This document shows, piece by piece, positions 1 to 9,019 of a stretch of 64,000 bases of DNA. Numbering within the stretch: position 1 is the first letter of the stretch; each line of letters begins with the position of its first letter. A program made the translations under genes and the position numbers. The notes under the pieces are model-generated. The model ran no database searches, had not been told where the DNA came from, and saw only the letters and a program-made list of their open reading frames with translations. Source of the DNA: Corynebacterium pilosum DSM 20521 = CIP 103422 (lineage in GTDB: Bacteria > Actinomycetota > Actinomycetes > Mycobacteriales > Mycobacteriaceae); NCBI RefSeq assembly GCF_000373805.1, contig NZ_KB892440.1, forward strand, positions 29,222 to 93,221. The letters run 5' to 3'.

Positions 1-1
1 G

Positions 2-3000
2 GCGCTCGACCACGTGCGCCTGCTGATTGTCGGCGGTGAGTCGTGTTCGCAGGAGCTCGTCGATCGGCTTGCCACGCCAGAGCGCGAAATGTGGAATACC
101 TACGGCCCCACGGAGGCCACCGTTGTTGCGTCGGCCGCACAGTTACATCCGGGTCAGCCGGTGGGCATTGGTCTGCCTTTGGACGGGTGGGACCTGGCGG
201 TCGTCGATAAGAACGATGAGCAGGTGGGATACGGCGAGGTCGGCGAGCTGATCATCGGCGGTGTTGGCCTGGCGCGTTATCTAGATCCGGAGAAGGATGC
301 GGAGAAGTATGCGCCGATCCCCACGCTGGGCGCGGAGCGGGCGTATCGCTCGGGCGACCATGTGCGCTTGGAGGAGGACGGCCTGTATTTCGTGGGGCGT
401 GTTGACGATCAGGTGAAGATCGGCGGCCGGCGCATCGAGTTGGGCGAGGTGGACGCGAATGTGGCCGCCCTGCCGAACGTGTACAACTCGGCGGTGGCGG
501 TGCAAAAGACCGGCGCGGGCGATTCCGTGCTGGTCGGTTACGTGTCGCTGGATGATCCGGACCTGGGCTTTGATCACCAGCAGGCCCAGGAGCAGCTGGC
601 GGAGACGATGCCGGCGGCGCTCGTGCCGCGCATGTGCGTGATGGATGAGCTGCCCGTGACCACCTCCGGCAAGGTGGATAAGAAGGCGCTTCCATGGCCG
701 CTGCCCGGCGTGGGCGTGGAGGCAGCGGGACTGACCCCGACCGAGTCCTGGCTGGCTGAGATCTGGGTGGACGTGCTGGGCGTGTCCGTCGACGACAAGA
801 ATGCGGATTTCTTTGAGCTCGGCGGTTCTTCGCTGGCCGCCGCGACCCTTGTGGGGCGGGTGCGCGAGAAGGTCCCCACGGTCGCGGTGCGCGATCTTTA
901 TGATCACCCGCGTTTGGAAAAGCTTGCGGAGACGATCGATAAGATCGCTGCCGATCGGGGCATTTCGCTTAACGACGATACCCCTGCCGAAATCCGCACT
1001 GTCACACCCGTGGGGGCTAGCACACGTGTTGCCCAAACGCTGTTCAATGTGGCTGCGATGACGCTGCAGGCGGCCAGCTTTGTGTCTTTGTGGCTGGTGG
1101 TCTCCAACGTGTTGTTCATGGTGGGTATCGAGTGGGCGGTGCACACCAACTGGTGGTTGGTCGTCGTTCTTGTTCTTGTGTTTGCCACTCCCCTGGGCCG
1201 GATTCCGATCGGCGGGCTGGGCGCTCGCCTGCTCATCGGTTCCATAGAACCGGGCACTTACCCGCGCGGTGGTAGGACCCACCTGCGGATTTGGATGGCG
1301 GAGCGCTGGGCGGATGCTTCTGGCTCGCGTGCCATTTCGGGTGCGACCTGGGTGAACTATTATGCACGCCTGCTGGGTGCTTCGGTGGGCCGGGGTGTGG
1401 ACCTGCACTCGCTGCCACCAGTCACCGGTCTGCTGAGCTTGGGTGACCACGCCGCCGTGGAACCCGAAGTGGACCTCAGCGGCTACTGGGTGGACGGCGA
1501 TGTGGTGCACGTCGGCCAGATCACGATTGGCGACGAGGCCCGCATTGGGGCTCGCTCCACCCTCTTGCCGGGGACGGTCGTCGGCACGCGCGCCCATGTT
1601 GAGGCGGGCTCCACCGTGACCGGTGATAAGCCGATCAAGAAGGGGGCGCGGTGGTCTGGGTCGCCGGCGAAGAAGGTCGGCCGTTCCAAGCACCGCTTCC
1701 CCGATGAGCTGCCGCCGCGGCGTTCGTACTGGGTGTGGGGCTACGGGCTGACGTCGCTGGCGCTGGAACTACTGCCCGTGGTGGCTGCCGCCCTGGCGGT
1801 GGCCGTGACCGTCGCGCTGATCGAGACCACCGGCGGCAATCCTTATGTGGGCGCGCTGCTGTTCGCCCCGCTTGGTGGGCTGGCGATGTTCGCGTTCACC
1901 ATGGTGGCGACATGGATCGGCGTGCGTGTTCTGCAGATCGGGCTGAAACCTGGGGTGACCCCGGTGCGTTCCTTCGGTGGTTGGCGGATCTGGGCGATCA
2001 CCCGCTTGATGGACGATGCCCGCACCCGCCTCTTCCCGCTCTACGCTGGCGCGATTACGCCGGCGTGGCTGCGTAGCCTGGGCGCGAAGATCGGCACGAA
2101 CGCTGAGGTATCCACCGCGGTCATGCTGCCCACCCTCACCGAGGTGCGCGAAGGCGCCTTTCTTGCCGACGACACCCTGATCGGCGGCTACGAACTTGGT
2201 GGTGGCTGGATGATGACTGGTGAGGCCACCGTCGGAAAGCGCTCCTTCGTGGGTAACTCGGGCATTACCGCGCCCGGGCGCAAACTGTCCAAGAACTCGT
2301 TGGTGGCCGTGCTCTCGTCGACGCCGAAGAAGGCGAAGGCGGGAACAAACTGGTGGGGTTCCCCGCCTGAGCGGATGCGTCGCGTCGAAGTGGAGGACGC
2401 TGCCGGTGAGGCGCGCACCTATTCCCCATCGCTGGGGATGAAGGTGGCCCGCGGGTTCATTGAGACCATGCGTCTGTTGGCGCCGATGACTTTCGCGCTG
2501 ATCGCGGCCGGGGTGGCTGGTGGATTCCACTACCTGCTGGATTCTTTGGGCGTATGGGCGCCGTTCGTCTTCGGCGGCCTGATCTTGATGGCAGCCGGTT
2601 TGGTCGCGATGCTGGTGACCGTGGTGGCGAAGTGGGTGTGCGTGGGCACGCATCGCCCCGGCGACCACCCACTGTTCAGCTGGTTCGTGTGGCTCAATGA
2701 GTTGCAGGATGCTTTCGTGGAGGCCGTCGCCGCCCCGTACTTCCTCAACCCGGTCTCCGGTTCGGGTGAGCTGAATCTGGCGCTGCGGGCGCTGGGTGTG
2801 AAGGTGGGCCGGGGCGCGTGGATCGAGTCCTACTGGTTCCCCGAAACCGACCTATGCTTTGTCGGCGAGGGCGCGACCGTTGGCCCTGGCACCGTGGTGC
2901 AAACACACCTGTTCCAGGACCGTGTGATGAGCTTGGACACCGTCACCATTGAGGCCGGTGCCACCTTGGCGGCGCACTCTGTGGCGTTGCCGGCATCGTC

Positions 3001-3106
3001 GATAGGCGAAGGCGCGACCGTGTGGCCGGGCTCCCTGATGATGCGCGGCGACCAGGTTCCCGCCGGCACTGTGTGGCAGGGCAACCCGATCGAGCCGCGC
3101 AATTAG
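2..3106 (+). CDS. Pls/PosA-type NRPS-like membrane protein, 3' part
   Basis: The reading frame is open at the left edge, so the N-terminal half of the adenylation domain is missing. What is visible: the end of an AMP-binding domain with core motifs YGPTEATV, YRSGD and GRVDDQVKIGGRRIELGE, then SGKVDKK (A10), then a carrier-protein domain whose phosphopantetheine serine lies in ELGGSSL. After about residue 330 there are several hydrophobic membrane segments alternating with three regions rich in hexapeptide-type left-handed beta-helix repeats (for example near residues 470-550, 690-770 and 930-1020). This order, A-PCP-membrane plus LbH, is that of the Pls/PosA family, relatives of epsilon-poly-lysine synthetase that lack a condensation and thioesterase domain. 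The product of this member is unknown. It ends 21 bp before the stop of the convergent gene at 3128. Confidence 0.85.
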   Translation, partial: ALDHVRLLIVGGESCSQELVDRLATPEREMWNTYGPTEATVVASAAQLHPGQPVGIGLPLDGWDLAVVDKNDEQVGYGEVGELIIGGVGLARYLDPEKDAEKYAPIPTLGAERAYRSGDHVRLEEDGLYFVGRVDDQVKIGGRRIELGEVDANVAALPNVYNSAVAVQKTGAGDSVLVGYVSLDDPDLGFDHQQAQEQLAETMPAALVPRMCVMDELPVTTSGKVDKKALPWPLPGVGVEAAGLTPTESWLAEIWVDVLGVSVDDKNADFFELGGSSLAAATLVGRVREKVPTVAVRDLYDHPRLEKLAETIDKIAADRGISLNDDTPAEIRTVTPVGASTRVAQTLFNVAAMTLQAASFVSLWLVVSNVLFMVGIEWAVHTNWWLVVVLVLVFATPLGRIPIGGLGARLLIGSIEPGTYPRGGRTHLRIWMAERWADASGSRAISGATWVNYYARLLGASVGRGVDLHSLPPVTGLLSLGDHAAVEPEVDLSGYWVDGDVVHVGQITIGDEARIGARSTLLPGTVVGTRAHVEAGSTVTGDKPIKKGARWSGSPAKKVGRSKHRFPDELPPRRSYWVWGYGLTSLALELLPVVAAALAVAVTVALIETTGGNPYVGALLFAPLGGLAMFAFTMVATWIGVRVLQIGLKPGVTPVRSFGGWRIWAITRLMDDARTRLFPLYAGAITPAWLRSLGAKIGTNAEVSTAVMLPTLTEVREGAFLADDTLIGGYELGGGWMMTGEATVGKRSFVGNSGITAPGRKLSKNSLVAVLSSTPKKAKAGTNWWGSPPERMRRVEVEDAAGEARTYSPSLGMKVARGFIETMRLLAPMTFALIAAGVAGGFHYLLDSLGVWAPFVFGGLILMAAGLVAMLVTVVAKWVCVGTHRPGDHPLFSWFVWLNELQDAFVEAVAAPYFLNPVSGSGELNLALRALGVKVGRGAWIESYWFPETDLCFVGEGATVGPGTVVQTHLFQDRVMSLDTVTIEAGATLAAHSVALPASSIGEGATVWPGSLMMRGDQVPAGTVWQGNPIEPRN

Positions 3107-3127
3107 CTGAGTTGAATCAGAGCTGGT

Positions 3128-4387
3128 TTAGTACAGCGCTGGGCGGATGTGCTGCCAGGCTGGCTCCAGCTCTTCCTCGAAGTTCTCCCAGTTGTGACGT
3201 CCATCGCCCTTGTAGTGGACCTTCTGGTGCGTCATGCCGGCAGCGCGCATCGCGTTGTCCAGGTTGCGGGTGCACTGCAGCACGCCGTTTTCAAGGACGT
3301 AGCCAACGACCATGCCTTCAGTAGAGGACTCGTCTTCGGTAGGCACCGGGGAGATTCCACCATCAGCTGCGGAGAGGTATACAGGCATGTTGGCGAGGCC
3401 CTCCGGATGCGCGACGGTGTTATGACGGCGCCACTGCTCGCTACCATAAGGGCCGAACATGTTGGTCACGTCGCCGCCGCGAGATTCCACGACCGCGCTG
3501 GTGATCTGGTAGCCGATGGAATCCATCGTCGAGTAGCAACCTGATAGGCCGAAGACGCCGTCGAACTTATCTGGGTGGGTCGCCGCGAGGTGAACCGCGC
3601 CGGTCGCGCCCATAGAGAGGCCGCCGATGGCGCGCTTGCCATTGAACTGGATGTCTGGCTGCTCCTCAATGAGTGGCAGCAGCTCCTCCATGATGAACGT
3701 CTCCCACTTCTGGCGGCCAAGTTTTGGATCGTCCTCCGCCCAGTCGGCGTACCAGGTGCCGTTGGCGTCGAGTGGGAAGACGAGGGTGGCAGGTTCGTCG
3801 CCAAATGTCTCATCAATCTCTTCTTCGCCTGGGCCGTAGAGCCAGCCGGAGCGGATTGGTGCCTCCACGCCGTCCAGCATCACGACGATTGGCCCCTCGG
3901 ACTCTGCGGTCGGGCGGACATCGACGAGGATGTTCCTACCCATCGATGGGGATGCGACGGTCCAGCGCTCGATGCGACGCTCTGCCGCACTGGGCGACTG
4001 CGGCGAGGTCTCGCGGTTGACCAGACGTACTTCGGTGATCGTTGGATCGACCGGATAGGGGTAGCCTTCCGGCAGCTCAACGAAATCATCCGGGACAGAG
4101 AACGCGCTCGAACCAGGGAGGGTGACGGAACTTAGGACGGCTTCGATCGCTGCAATTGAGGACAGTGGGCGCTGGCTTGAGTTAGCGATGAGCTCACGAA
4201 ACCGTTGGTCAGAGTTTTCACTGCTTTCCGGGCTGGAGCTGCTGCTGAGGCTGGAGCCGGTTGCAGACGGGTCAGCTTGACTCGACTGTGCGTGCGCGAC
4301 GCTTGTTGATCCTGCTGCCACAGCAATACTGGTAAGGATTGATGTAGCAAGCACCACTGGCTTACTTGAAGTAGATACTTTTATCAT
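3128..4387 (-). CDS. secreted mycolyltransferase-like alpha/beta hydrolase
   Basis: A 419-residue exported protein. Residues 1-33 form a signal peptide (basic start, hydrophobic core, cleavage after AHA), followed by a serine-rich linker to about residue 60. The rest is an esterase fold of the antigen 85 / corynomycolyltransferase (Cmt) type: the nucleophile elbow is GLSMGATG near residue 258, and WYADW plus FIMEELLPLI are typical of the family. Such enzymes transfer corynomycolate to trehalose or arabinogalactan outside the membrane. The substrate of this member is not shown by sequence. The upstream region (4388-4473) is AT-rich and probably holds its promoter. Start ATG at 4387 gives a complete signal peptide. 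Confidence 0.82.
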   Translation of the reverse strand: MIKVSTSSKPVVLATSILTSIAVAAGSTSVAHAQSSQADPSATGSSLSSSSSPESSENSDQRFRELIANSSQRPLSSIAAIEAVLSSVTLPGSSAFSVPDDFVELPEGYPYPVDPTITEVRLVNRETSPQSPSAAERRIERWTVASPSMGRNILVDVRPTAESEGPIVVMLDGVEAPIRSGWLYGPGEEEIDETFGDEPATLVFPLDANGTWYADWAEDDPKLGRQKWETFIMEELLPLIEEQPDIQFNGKRAIGGLSMGATGAVHLAATHPDKFDGVFGLSGCYSTMDSIGYQITSAVVESRGGDVTNMFGPYGSEQWRRHNTVAHPEGLANMPVYLSAADGGISPVPTEDESSTEGMVVGYVLENGVLQCTRNLDNAMRAAGMTHQKVHYKGDGRHNWENFEEELEPAWQHIRPALY

Positions 4388-4473
4388 GTTCTTAAGTCAA
4401 CAATATTCCGACCGAATTGGCTACTTAATGAGTAAATTGTCATAAAGCGGGGGCATTATTAGCTTGCCCTCAA

Positions 4474-5235
4474 CTACTCTCCGCGGAAAACCGGCGTTCT
4501 CCTCTCCTGGCGGGCGCGACCGACTTCGCGGAAATCGTCCGACTCCCACGCGGCAGTGCGCGCGGCGTCGCGCTCGACCTCGGTGAAAGGCTGGGAAGAG
4601 GCGTGGGCGAGCTCAGCTTTGAGGTTTCGCAGCGTCAGCGGAGCGAGGCCCGCAACGGTCGTGGCCAGCGTGGTCACCGCTTCCTCGCCGCGCTCTGGGA
4701 AAAGAAAACCGCAGGCTTGCGCTTCTTCGACGCTCATTGTGGCACCAGCAAGCAGCATCTGGCGCGCACGGGAACCACCAATCAGCAGCTCGAGGTTGCG
4801 GACGGTTGCGGTGTCCACGCCGATCGCCATTCTTGCCACCGGGAGCGAAAAGTAGATGCCTTCGCCGCCGCCTGCGACGCGGAGATCGCAGGCCATGGCC
4901 AGCAACATGCCGGCGCCGATCGCGGGGCCCTCGATGAAGGCGATCACGGGAACCGGCAAGCGCTGGATATGGGCAAAGAGCTTCTCCAGCTGTGGATACA
5001 GCCCACCGCTGAAATCCTTTTCTCCGAGGTCAGCTCCGGCGCTAAATACGGGGCCTTGCGCGGTGATCACAATGGCGCGAGCCCCGTTATCCACGCAGCG
5101 GTCGAGTTCGCCTATGAGCTCGTGGCACATTGCGATGTTGAGCGCGTTGCGCTTTTCTGGTCGCGCCAGCTCTAAGCGCCACACGCGATCGTCGATAAGC
5201 GAAAGCTCAACGAGGCTAGTCACCGATCTGGTCAC
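4474..5235 (-). CDS. enoyl-CoA hydratase/isomerase family protein
   Basis: A 253-residue crotonase-fold protein. The oxyanion-hole and CoA-binding motifs are visible: ARPEKRNALN near the N-terminus, VFSAGADL around residue 65, and IEGPAIGAGMLLAMACDLRVA around residues 104-124. It probably hydrates or isomerises an acyl-CoA; the substrate cannot be told. Its GTG start at 5235 lies inside the end of ppk2 (20-bp overlap); another GTG at 5223 would leave an 8-bp overlap. Either way it is probably co-transcribed with and translationally coupled to ppk2. Confidence 0.85.
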   Translation of the reverse strand: MTRSVTSLVELSLIDDRVWRLELARPEKRNALNIAMCHELIGELDRCVDNGARAIVITAQGPVFSAGADLGEKDFSGGLYPQLEKLFAHIQRLPVPVIAFIEGPAIGAGMLLAMACDLRVAGGGEGIYFSLPVARMAIGVDTATVRNLELLIGGSRARQMLLAGATMSVEEAQACGFLFPERGEEAVTTLATTVAGLAPLTLRNLKAELAHASSQPFTEVERDAARTAAWESDDFREVGRARQERRTPVFRGE

Positions 5236-6115
5236 GTCCGCGCATCACAAGCAGTGGGTCGGGCTCGCCGACGACCTCGTGATCTTTGTTCGTGTACTCG
5301 AACTTGCTGAGGATATAGCGCATCGCGTTGAGGCGGGCGCGCTTCTTATCGTTGGACTTAATGGTGATCCACGGGGACTCATCGGTATCCGTGTAGCGGA
5401 ACTGCTCTTCCTTCGCGCGGGTATAGTCATCCCACTTGTCCAGGCTGGCCAGGTCCATGGGGGAAAGCTTCCACTGGCGCACGGGGTCGACCTGGCGGAT
5501 GGCGAAGCGGGTGCGCTGCTCCTTCTGGGACACCGAGAACCAGAACTTCGTTAGCGAAATGCCGGAGCCTAAGATCATGTTCTCCAACATCGGCACCTCG
5601 CGCAGGAATTCTGCGTGCTGCGCTTCGGTACAGAAGCCCATGACACGCTCCACGCCGGAACGGTTGTACCAGGAACGGTCGAAGAAGATGATTTCGCCTG
5701 CCGACGGGAAATGCTCGATATAGCGCTGGAAGTACCACTGGGTAGCTTCCTTCGACGTTGGCTTCTCTAAGGCGATGGTGCGGGCGCCACGGGGGTTGAG
5801 ATGCTCGTTGAAACGCTTAATCGTGCCACCCTTGCCTGCTGCGTCACGGCCTTCAAAGAGGATAATGTGGCGCTGGCCGGTGTCCTTGGTCCAGTTCTGC
5901 CACTTCAGCAGCTCGATCTGGAGCTGGCGCTTCTTGTGTTCGTATTCGTCGCGGCCCATGCGCTCGTCATAGGGGTAATTCTCGCGCCAGGTTTCAATGG
6001 GCTTGCCGTCTGCAGTCAGGAGAACTGGGTCGTCCTCGTCAGAATCGTCGACCGTATAGCCTTCGGTTTCGGCGAGGTCGATCATCGGAAGTTCGTCATC
6101 CTTGTGGTCAGCCAT
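5216..6115 (-). CDS. ppk2: polyphosphate kinase 2
   Basis: A 299-residue PPK2-family enzyme, which transfers phosphate between polyphosphate and nucleoside diphosphates. The Walker A-like motif is FEGRDAAGKGG (about residue 110), followed by the lid and Walker B region RSWYNRSGVERVMGF. Length fits a single-domain class I PPK2. The gene order ppk2-porA-porH-groEL is the one I recall from C. glutamicum, where the neighbour is PPK2. The ATG at 6115 is preceded by AAGGAT, and TAACAT just upstream could serve as a -10 box with a very short leader. Confidence 0.93.
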   Translation of the reverse strand: MADHKDDELPMIDLAETEGYTVDDSDEDDPVLLTADGKPIETWRENYPYDERMGRDEYEHKKRQLQIELLKWQNWTKDTGQRHIILFEGRDAAGKGGTIKRFNEHLNPRGARTIALEKPTSKEATQWYFQRYIEHFPSAGEIIFFDRSWYNRSGVERVMGFCTEAQHAEFLREVPMLENMILGSGISLTKFWFSVSQKEQRTRFAIRQVDPVRQWKLSPMDLASLDKWDDYTRAKEEQFRYTDTDESPWITIKSNDKKRARLNAMRYILSKFEYTNKDHEVVGEPDPLLVMRGRDQIGD

Positions 6116-6230
6116 ATCCTTATGTTACAGCGCCATTACAGCAACCGCTTGATTGGACAGCATTTTCACTTAAGCCATTTGTGCGCTACACGAAAACTCT
6201 TCAGCGGGCGCCCCACGCCAGCCCTCGCGA

Positions 6231-6296
6231 GCCATCTTGCACCGATTCATTTGAGCACCGCAGGTCGCGCGAGAAGGGACCTGGTGCGCTTTTGCC
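6231..6296. repeat. shortened copy (C) of the palindromic intergenic repeat
   Basis: A 66-bp element starting with GCCATCTTGCACC and ending with GGACCTGGTGCG-CTTTTGCC. It matches the two ends of the roughly 130-bp repeats at 34527 and 35693, but the central palindrome is missing, so it looks like an internally deleted copy. It lies upstream of the ppk2 start, between ppk2 and the porHA terminator. No function is known. Confidence 0.65.
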
Positions 6297-6303
6297 AGGA
6301 ATG

Positions 6304-6330
6304 CAAAAACCCACCGCACGAAGCGGTGGG
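6304..6330 (-). terminator. rho-independent terminator of porH-porA
   Basis: Read on the minus strand: stem CCCACCGC / GCGGTGGG with a short TTCGT loop region, followed by TTTTTG. It lies 32 bp beyond the porA stop codon and should end the short porin transcript before ppk2. Confidence 0.85.
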
Positions 6331-6361
6331 TTCCGTTTTTACGCGCTAGGCGTAAGGGTGC

Positions 6362-6508
6362 TTATGCAACCAGGCCGATGAGCTTAGCAGCAGCCTCTGC
6401 CCACTTGCCGAGAATCTCTGCGAAGCCGGTCAGCTGCTCGACCAGGCCAGTGGAAGAAAGTTCGGACCAGGTCTCCATTGCGTCTGCGAAGTTCTGTGCG
6501 GAATCCAT
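6362..6508 (-). CDS. porA: PorA-like small outer-membrane porin subunit
   Basis: A 48-residue protein without a signal peptide: MDSAQNFADAMETW... ending in AAAKLIGLVA. It is amphipathic and acidic, the size of C. glutamicum PorA (45 residues), and its end (KWAEAAAKLIGLVA) resembles the end of PorA. In that species PorA and PorH are O-mycoloylated and together form the main cation-selective channel of the mycolate outer membrane. It follows porH by 68 bp, has the ribosome-binding site AAGGAG upstream of ATG 6508, and is followed by a strong terminator. It is too short for default gene callers. Confidence 0.8.
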   Translation of the reverse strand: MDSAQNFADAMETWSELSSTGLVEQLTGFAEILGKWAEAAAKLIGLVA

Positions 6509-6576
6509 GTTTACTCCTTGAAAAGATTTGGTGTTCAGGGTTCTAGCTTAGTTAGAACCCAGTGGGTGACGGGTGA

Positions 6577-6777
6577 TTACTTGCTAGAGCTGAGGAGGCC
6601 AGCGGTGGTGTCCCAAGCGGAGGACAGGGTGGTGCCCTCGGTCTTCTCAGCAACGTCCTGGGAGAAGAAGCCGCCCAGGGTCTTGATGATCTCGGCCGGG
6701 CCCTCCAGGAACTGGCCGATGTTCTTGCCGAAGGTTGCAACGTTGTTCAGAATGTCCTGGACTACAGAAAGATCCAT
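6577..6777 (-). CDS. porH: PorH-like small outer-membrane porin subunit
   Basis: A 66-residue acidic protein beginning MDLSVVQDILNN and containing NVATFGKNIGQFLEG. It resembles C. glutamicum PorH (57 residues, beginning MDLSLLKETL...). There is no signal peptide, as in the family. Transcribed with porA from a promoter in the upstream gap. ATG 6777 is preceded by GAGGAG. A serine-rich, mildly hydrophobic C-terminus (AGLLSSSK) could hold the mycoloylation site, by analogy only. Confidence 0.8.
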   Translation of the reverse strand: MDLSVVQDILNNVATFGKNIGQFLEGPAEIIKTLGGFFSQDVAEKTEGTTLSSAWDTTAGLLSSSK

Positions 6778-7114
6778 TGTGTCTCCTCAATTGGAATGCC
6801 ACCCAGGCGGGTGACAGGAAGTTTTCAATTCACTGACACCCTGTCGGCGTCATCGAGAAATATCTTGTCACAAATTTTTCGTACGTCAAGCGGTGATGCG
6901 CTGCGATTATGAAATTTCCGTAACCTTAACGTTATCAATCCGTTGTTCACTTTTCGCTCACAGAATTCACAGACACACTTCTACCTGCAACTATTTCCCC
7001 GAGGAAGTTAATGGCGCATGAACTGCACCCAAAGCGTGTAACGCACATGACACAGCATGCGATAAAGCGCATTCCCAAAGCGCCTGGCAGAAAACACATA
7101 CCCCCGAATGGGTG
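6778..7114. other. porH upstream region
   Basis: Non-coding, AT-richer than its surroundings. It holds the porH ribosome-binding site, a long leader, and a good sigma-70 candidate on the minus strand (6861-6889). Nothing else in it was recognised; no small RNA or riboswitch fold was identified by eye. Confidence 0.6.
6861..6889 (-). promoter_or_regulatory. candidate porH-porA promoter
   Basis: On the minus strand, TTGACG (6884-6889) and AAGATA (6861-6866) are separated by 17 bp, a good vegetative promoter layout. The start of transcription would lie about 75 bp upstream of the porH start codon. Predicted from sequence only. Confidence 0.5.
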
Positions 7115-7157
7115 AAGCCCCGCTTATCGGCGCTGGAATCGTCGATAAGCGGGGCTT
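7115..7157. terminator. hairpin downstream of groEL
   Basis: A 14-bp perfect stem, AAGCCCCGCTTATC (7115-7128) with GATAAGCGGGGCTT (7144-7157), 27 bp past the groEL stop. There is no clear U-tract on either strand, so it may protect or end the transcript rather than act as a textbook terminator. The right arm contains an exact copy of the dispersed TCGTCG-NN-AAGC motif (7139-7150) and the left arm a degenerate inverted copy. Confidence 0.6.
7139..7150. repeat. dispersed 12-mer TCGTCG-NN-AAGC (one of 44)
   Basis: Representative entry for a motif found by eye in 44 exact copies. Plus orientation, first base: 5189, 7139, 9132, 13510, 17305, 17452, 19159, 20810, 21665, 23271, 31214, 32378, 33282, 38051, 40195, 43026, 44245, 48758, 50313, 56190, 57797, 58955, 59876. 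Minus orientation (GCTT-NN-CGACGA): 967, 9097, 9472, 14373, 18602, 20053, 26693, 26815, 29759, 31891, 33758, 33896, 35651, 39710, 40358, 42554, 43506, 46738, 47107, 49857, 56393. The two central bases vary freely. Many one-mismatch copies also occur. Function unknown. Confidence 0.8.
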
Positions 7158-7184
7158 AAAAGCTACGCACTTGGGGCGTGCGTT

Positions 7185-8939
<1,755 letters not shown>

Positions 8940-8946
8940 TCAGTTT

Positions 8947-8973
8947 TTAGCACTCTGATCGTTCAAGTGCTAA
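8947..8973. promoter_or_regulatory. CIRCE operator 1 (HrcA site) of groEL
   Basis: TTAGCACTC, nine bases, AAGTGCTAA: one mismatch from the CIRCE consensus TTAGCACTC-N9-GAGTGCTAA. HrcA should bind it and repress groEL, relieved by heat. It lies about 125 bp upstream of the groEL start codon. Confidence 0.9.
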
Positions 8974-8981
8974 CACCTTTT

Positions 8982-9008
8982 TTAGCACTCAGCGCCGACG
9001 AGTGCAAG
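8982..9008. promoter_or_regulatory. CIRCE-like operator 2
   Basis: TTAGCACTC, nine bases, GAGTGCAAG: the left half is perfect, the right half has two mismatches. It sits 8 bp from operator 1 and ends 11 bp before the ATG of the divergent M20 peptidase gene. A minus-strand promoter candidate, TTGCAC-N17-TAAAAA, overlaps it. Confidence 0.6.
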
Positions 9009-9019
9009 AATTGGGCAGT

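Noticed and set aside
281..1693. A 470-codon open frame antisense to the Pls/PosA gene
   Set aside because: Shadow of a GC-rich gene: His/Arg/Gly-rich, no domain, no ribosome-binding site, and the sense frame is a clear protein.
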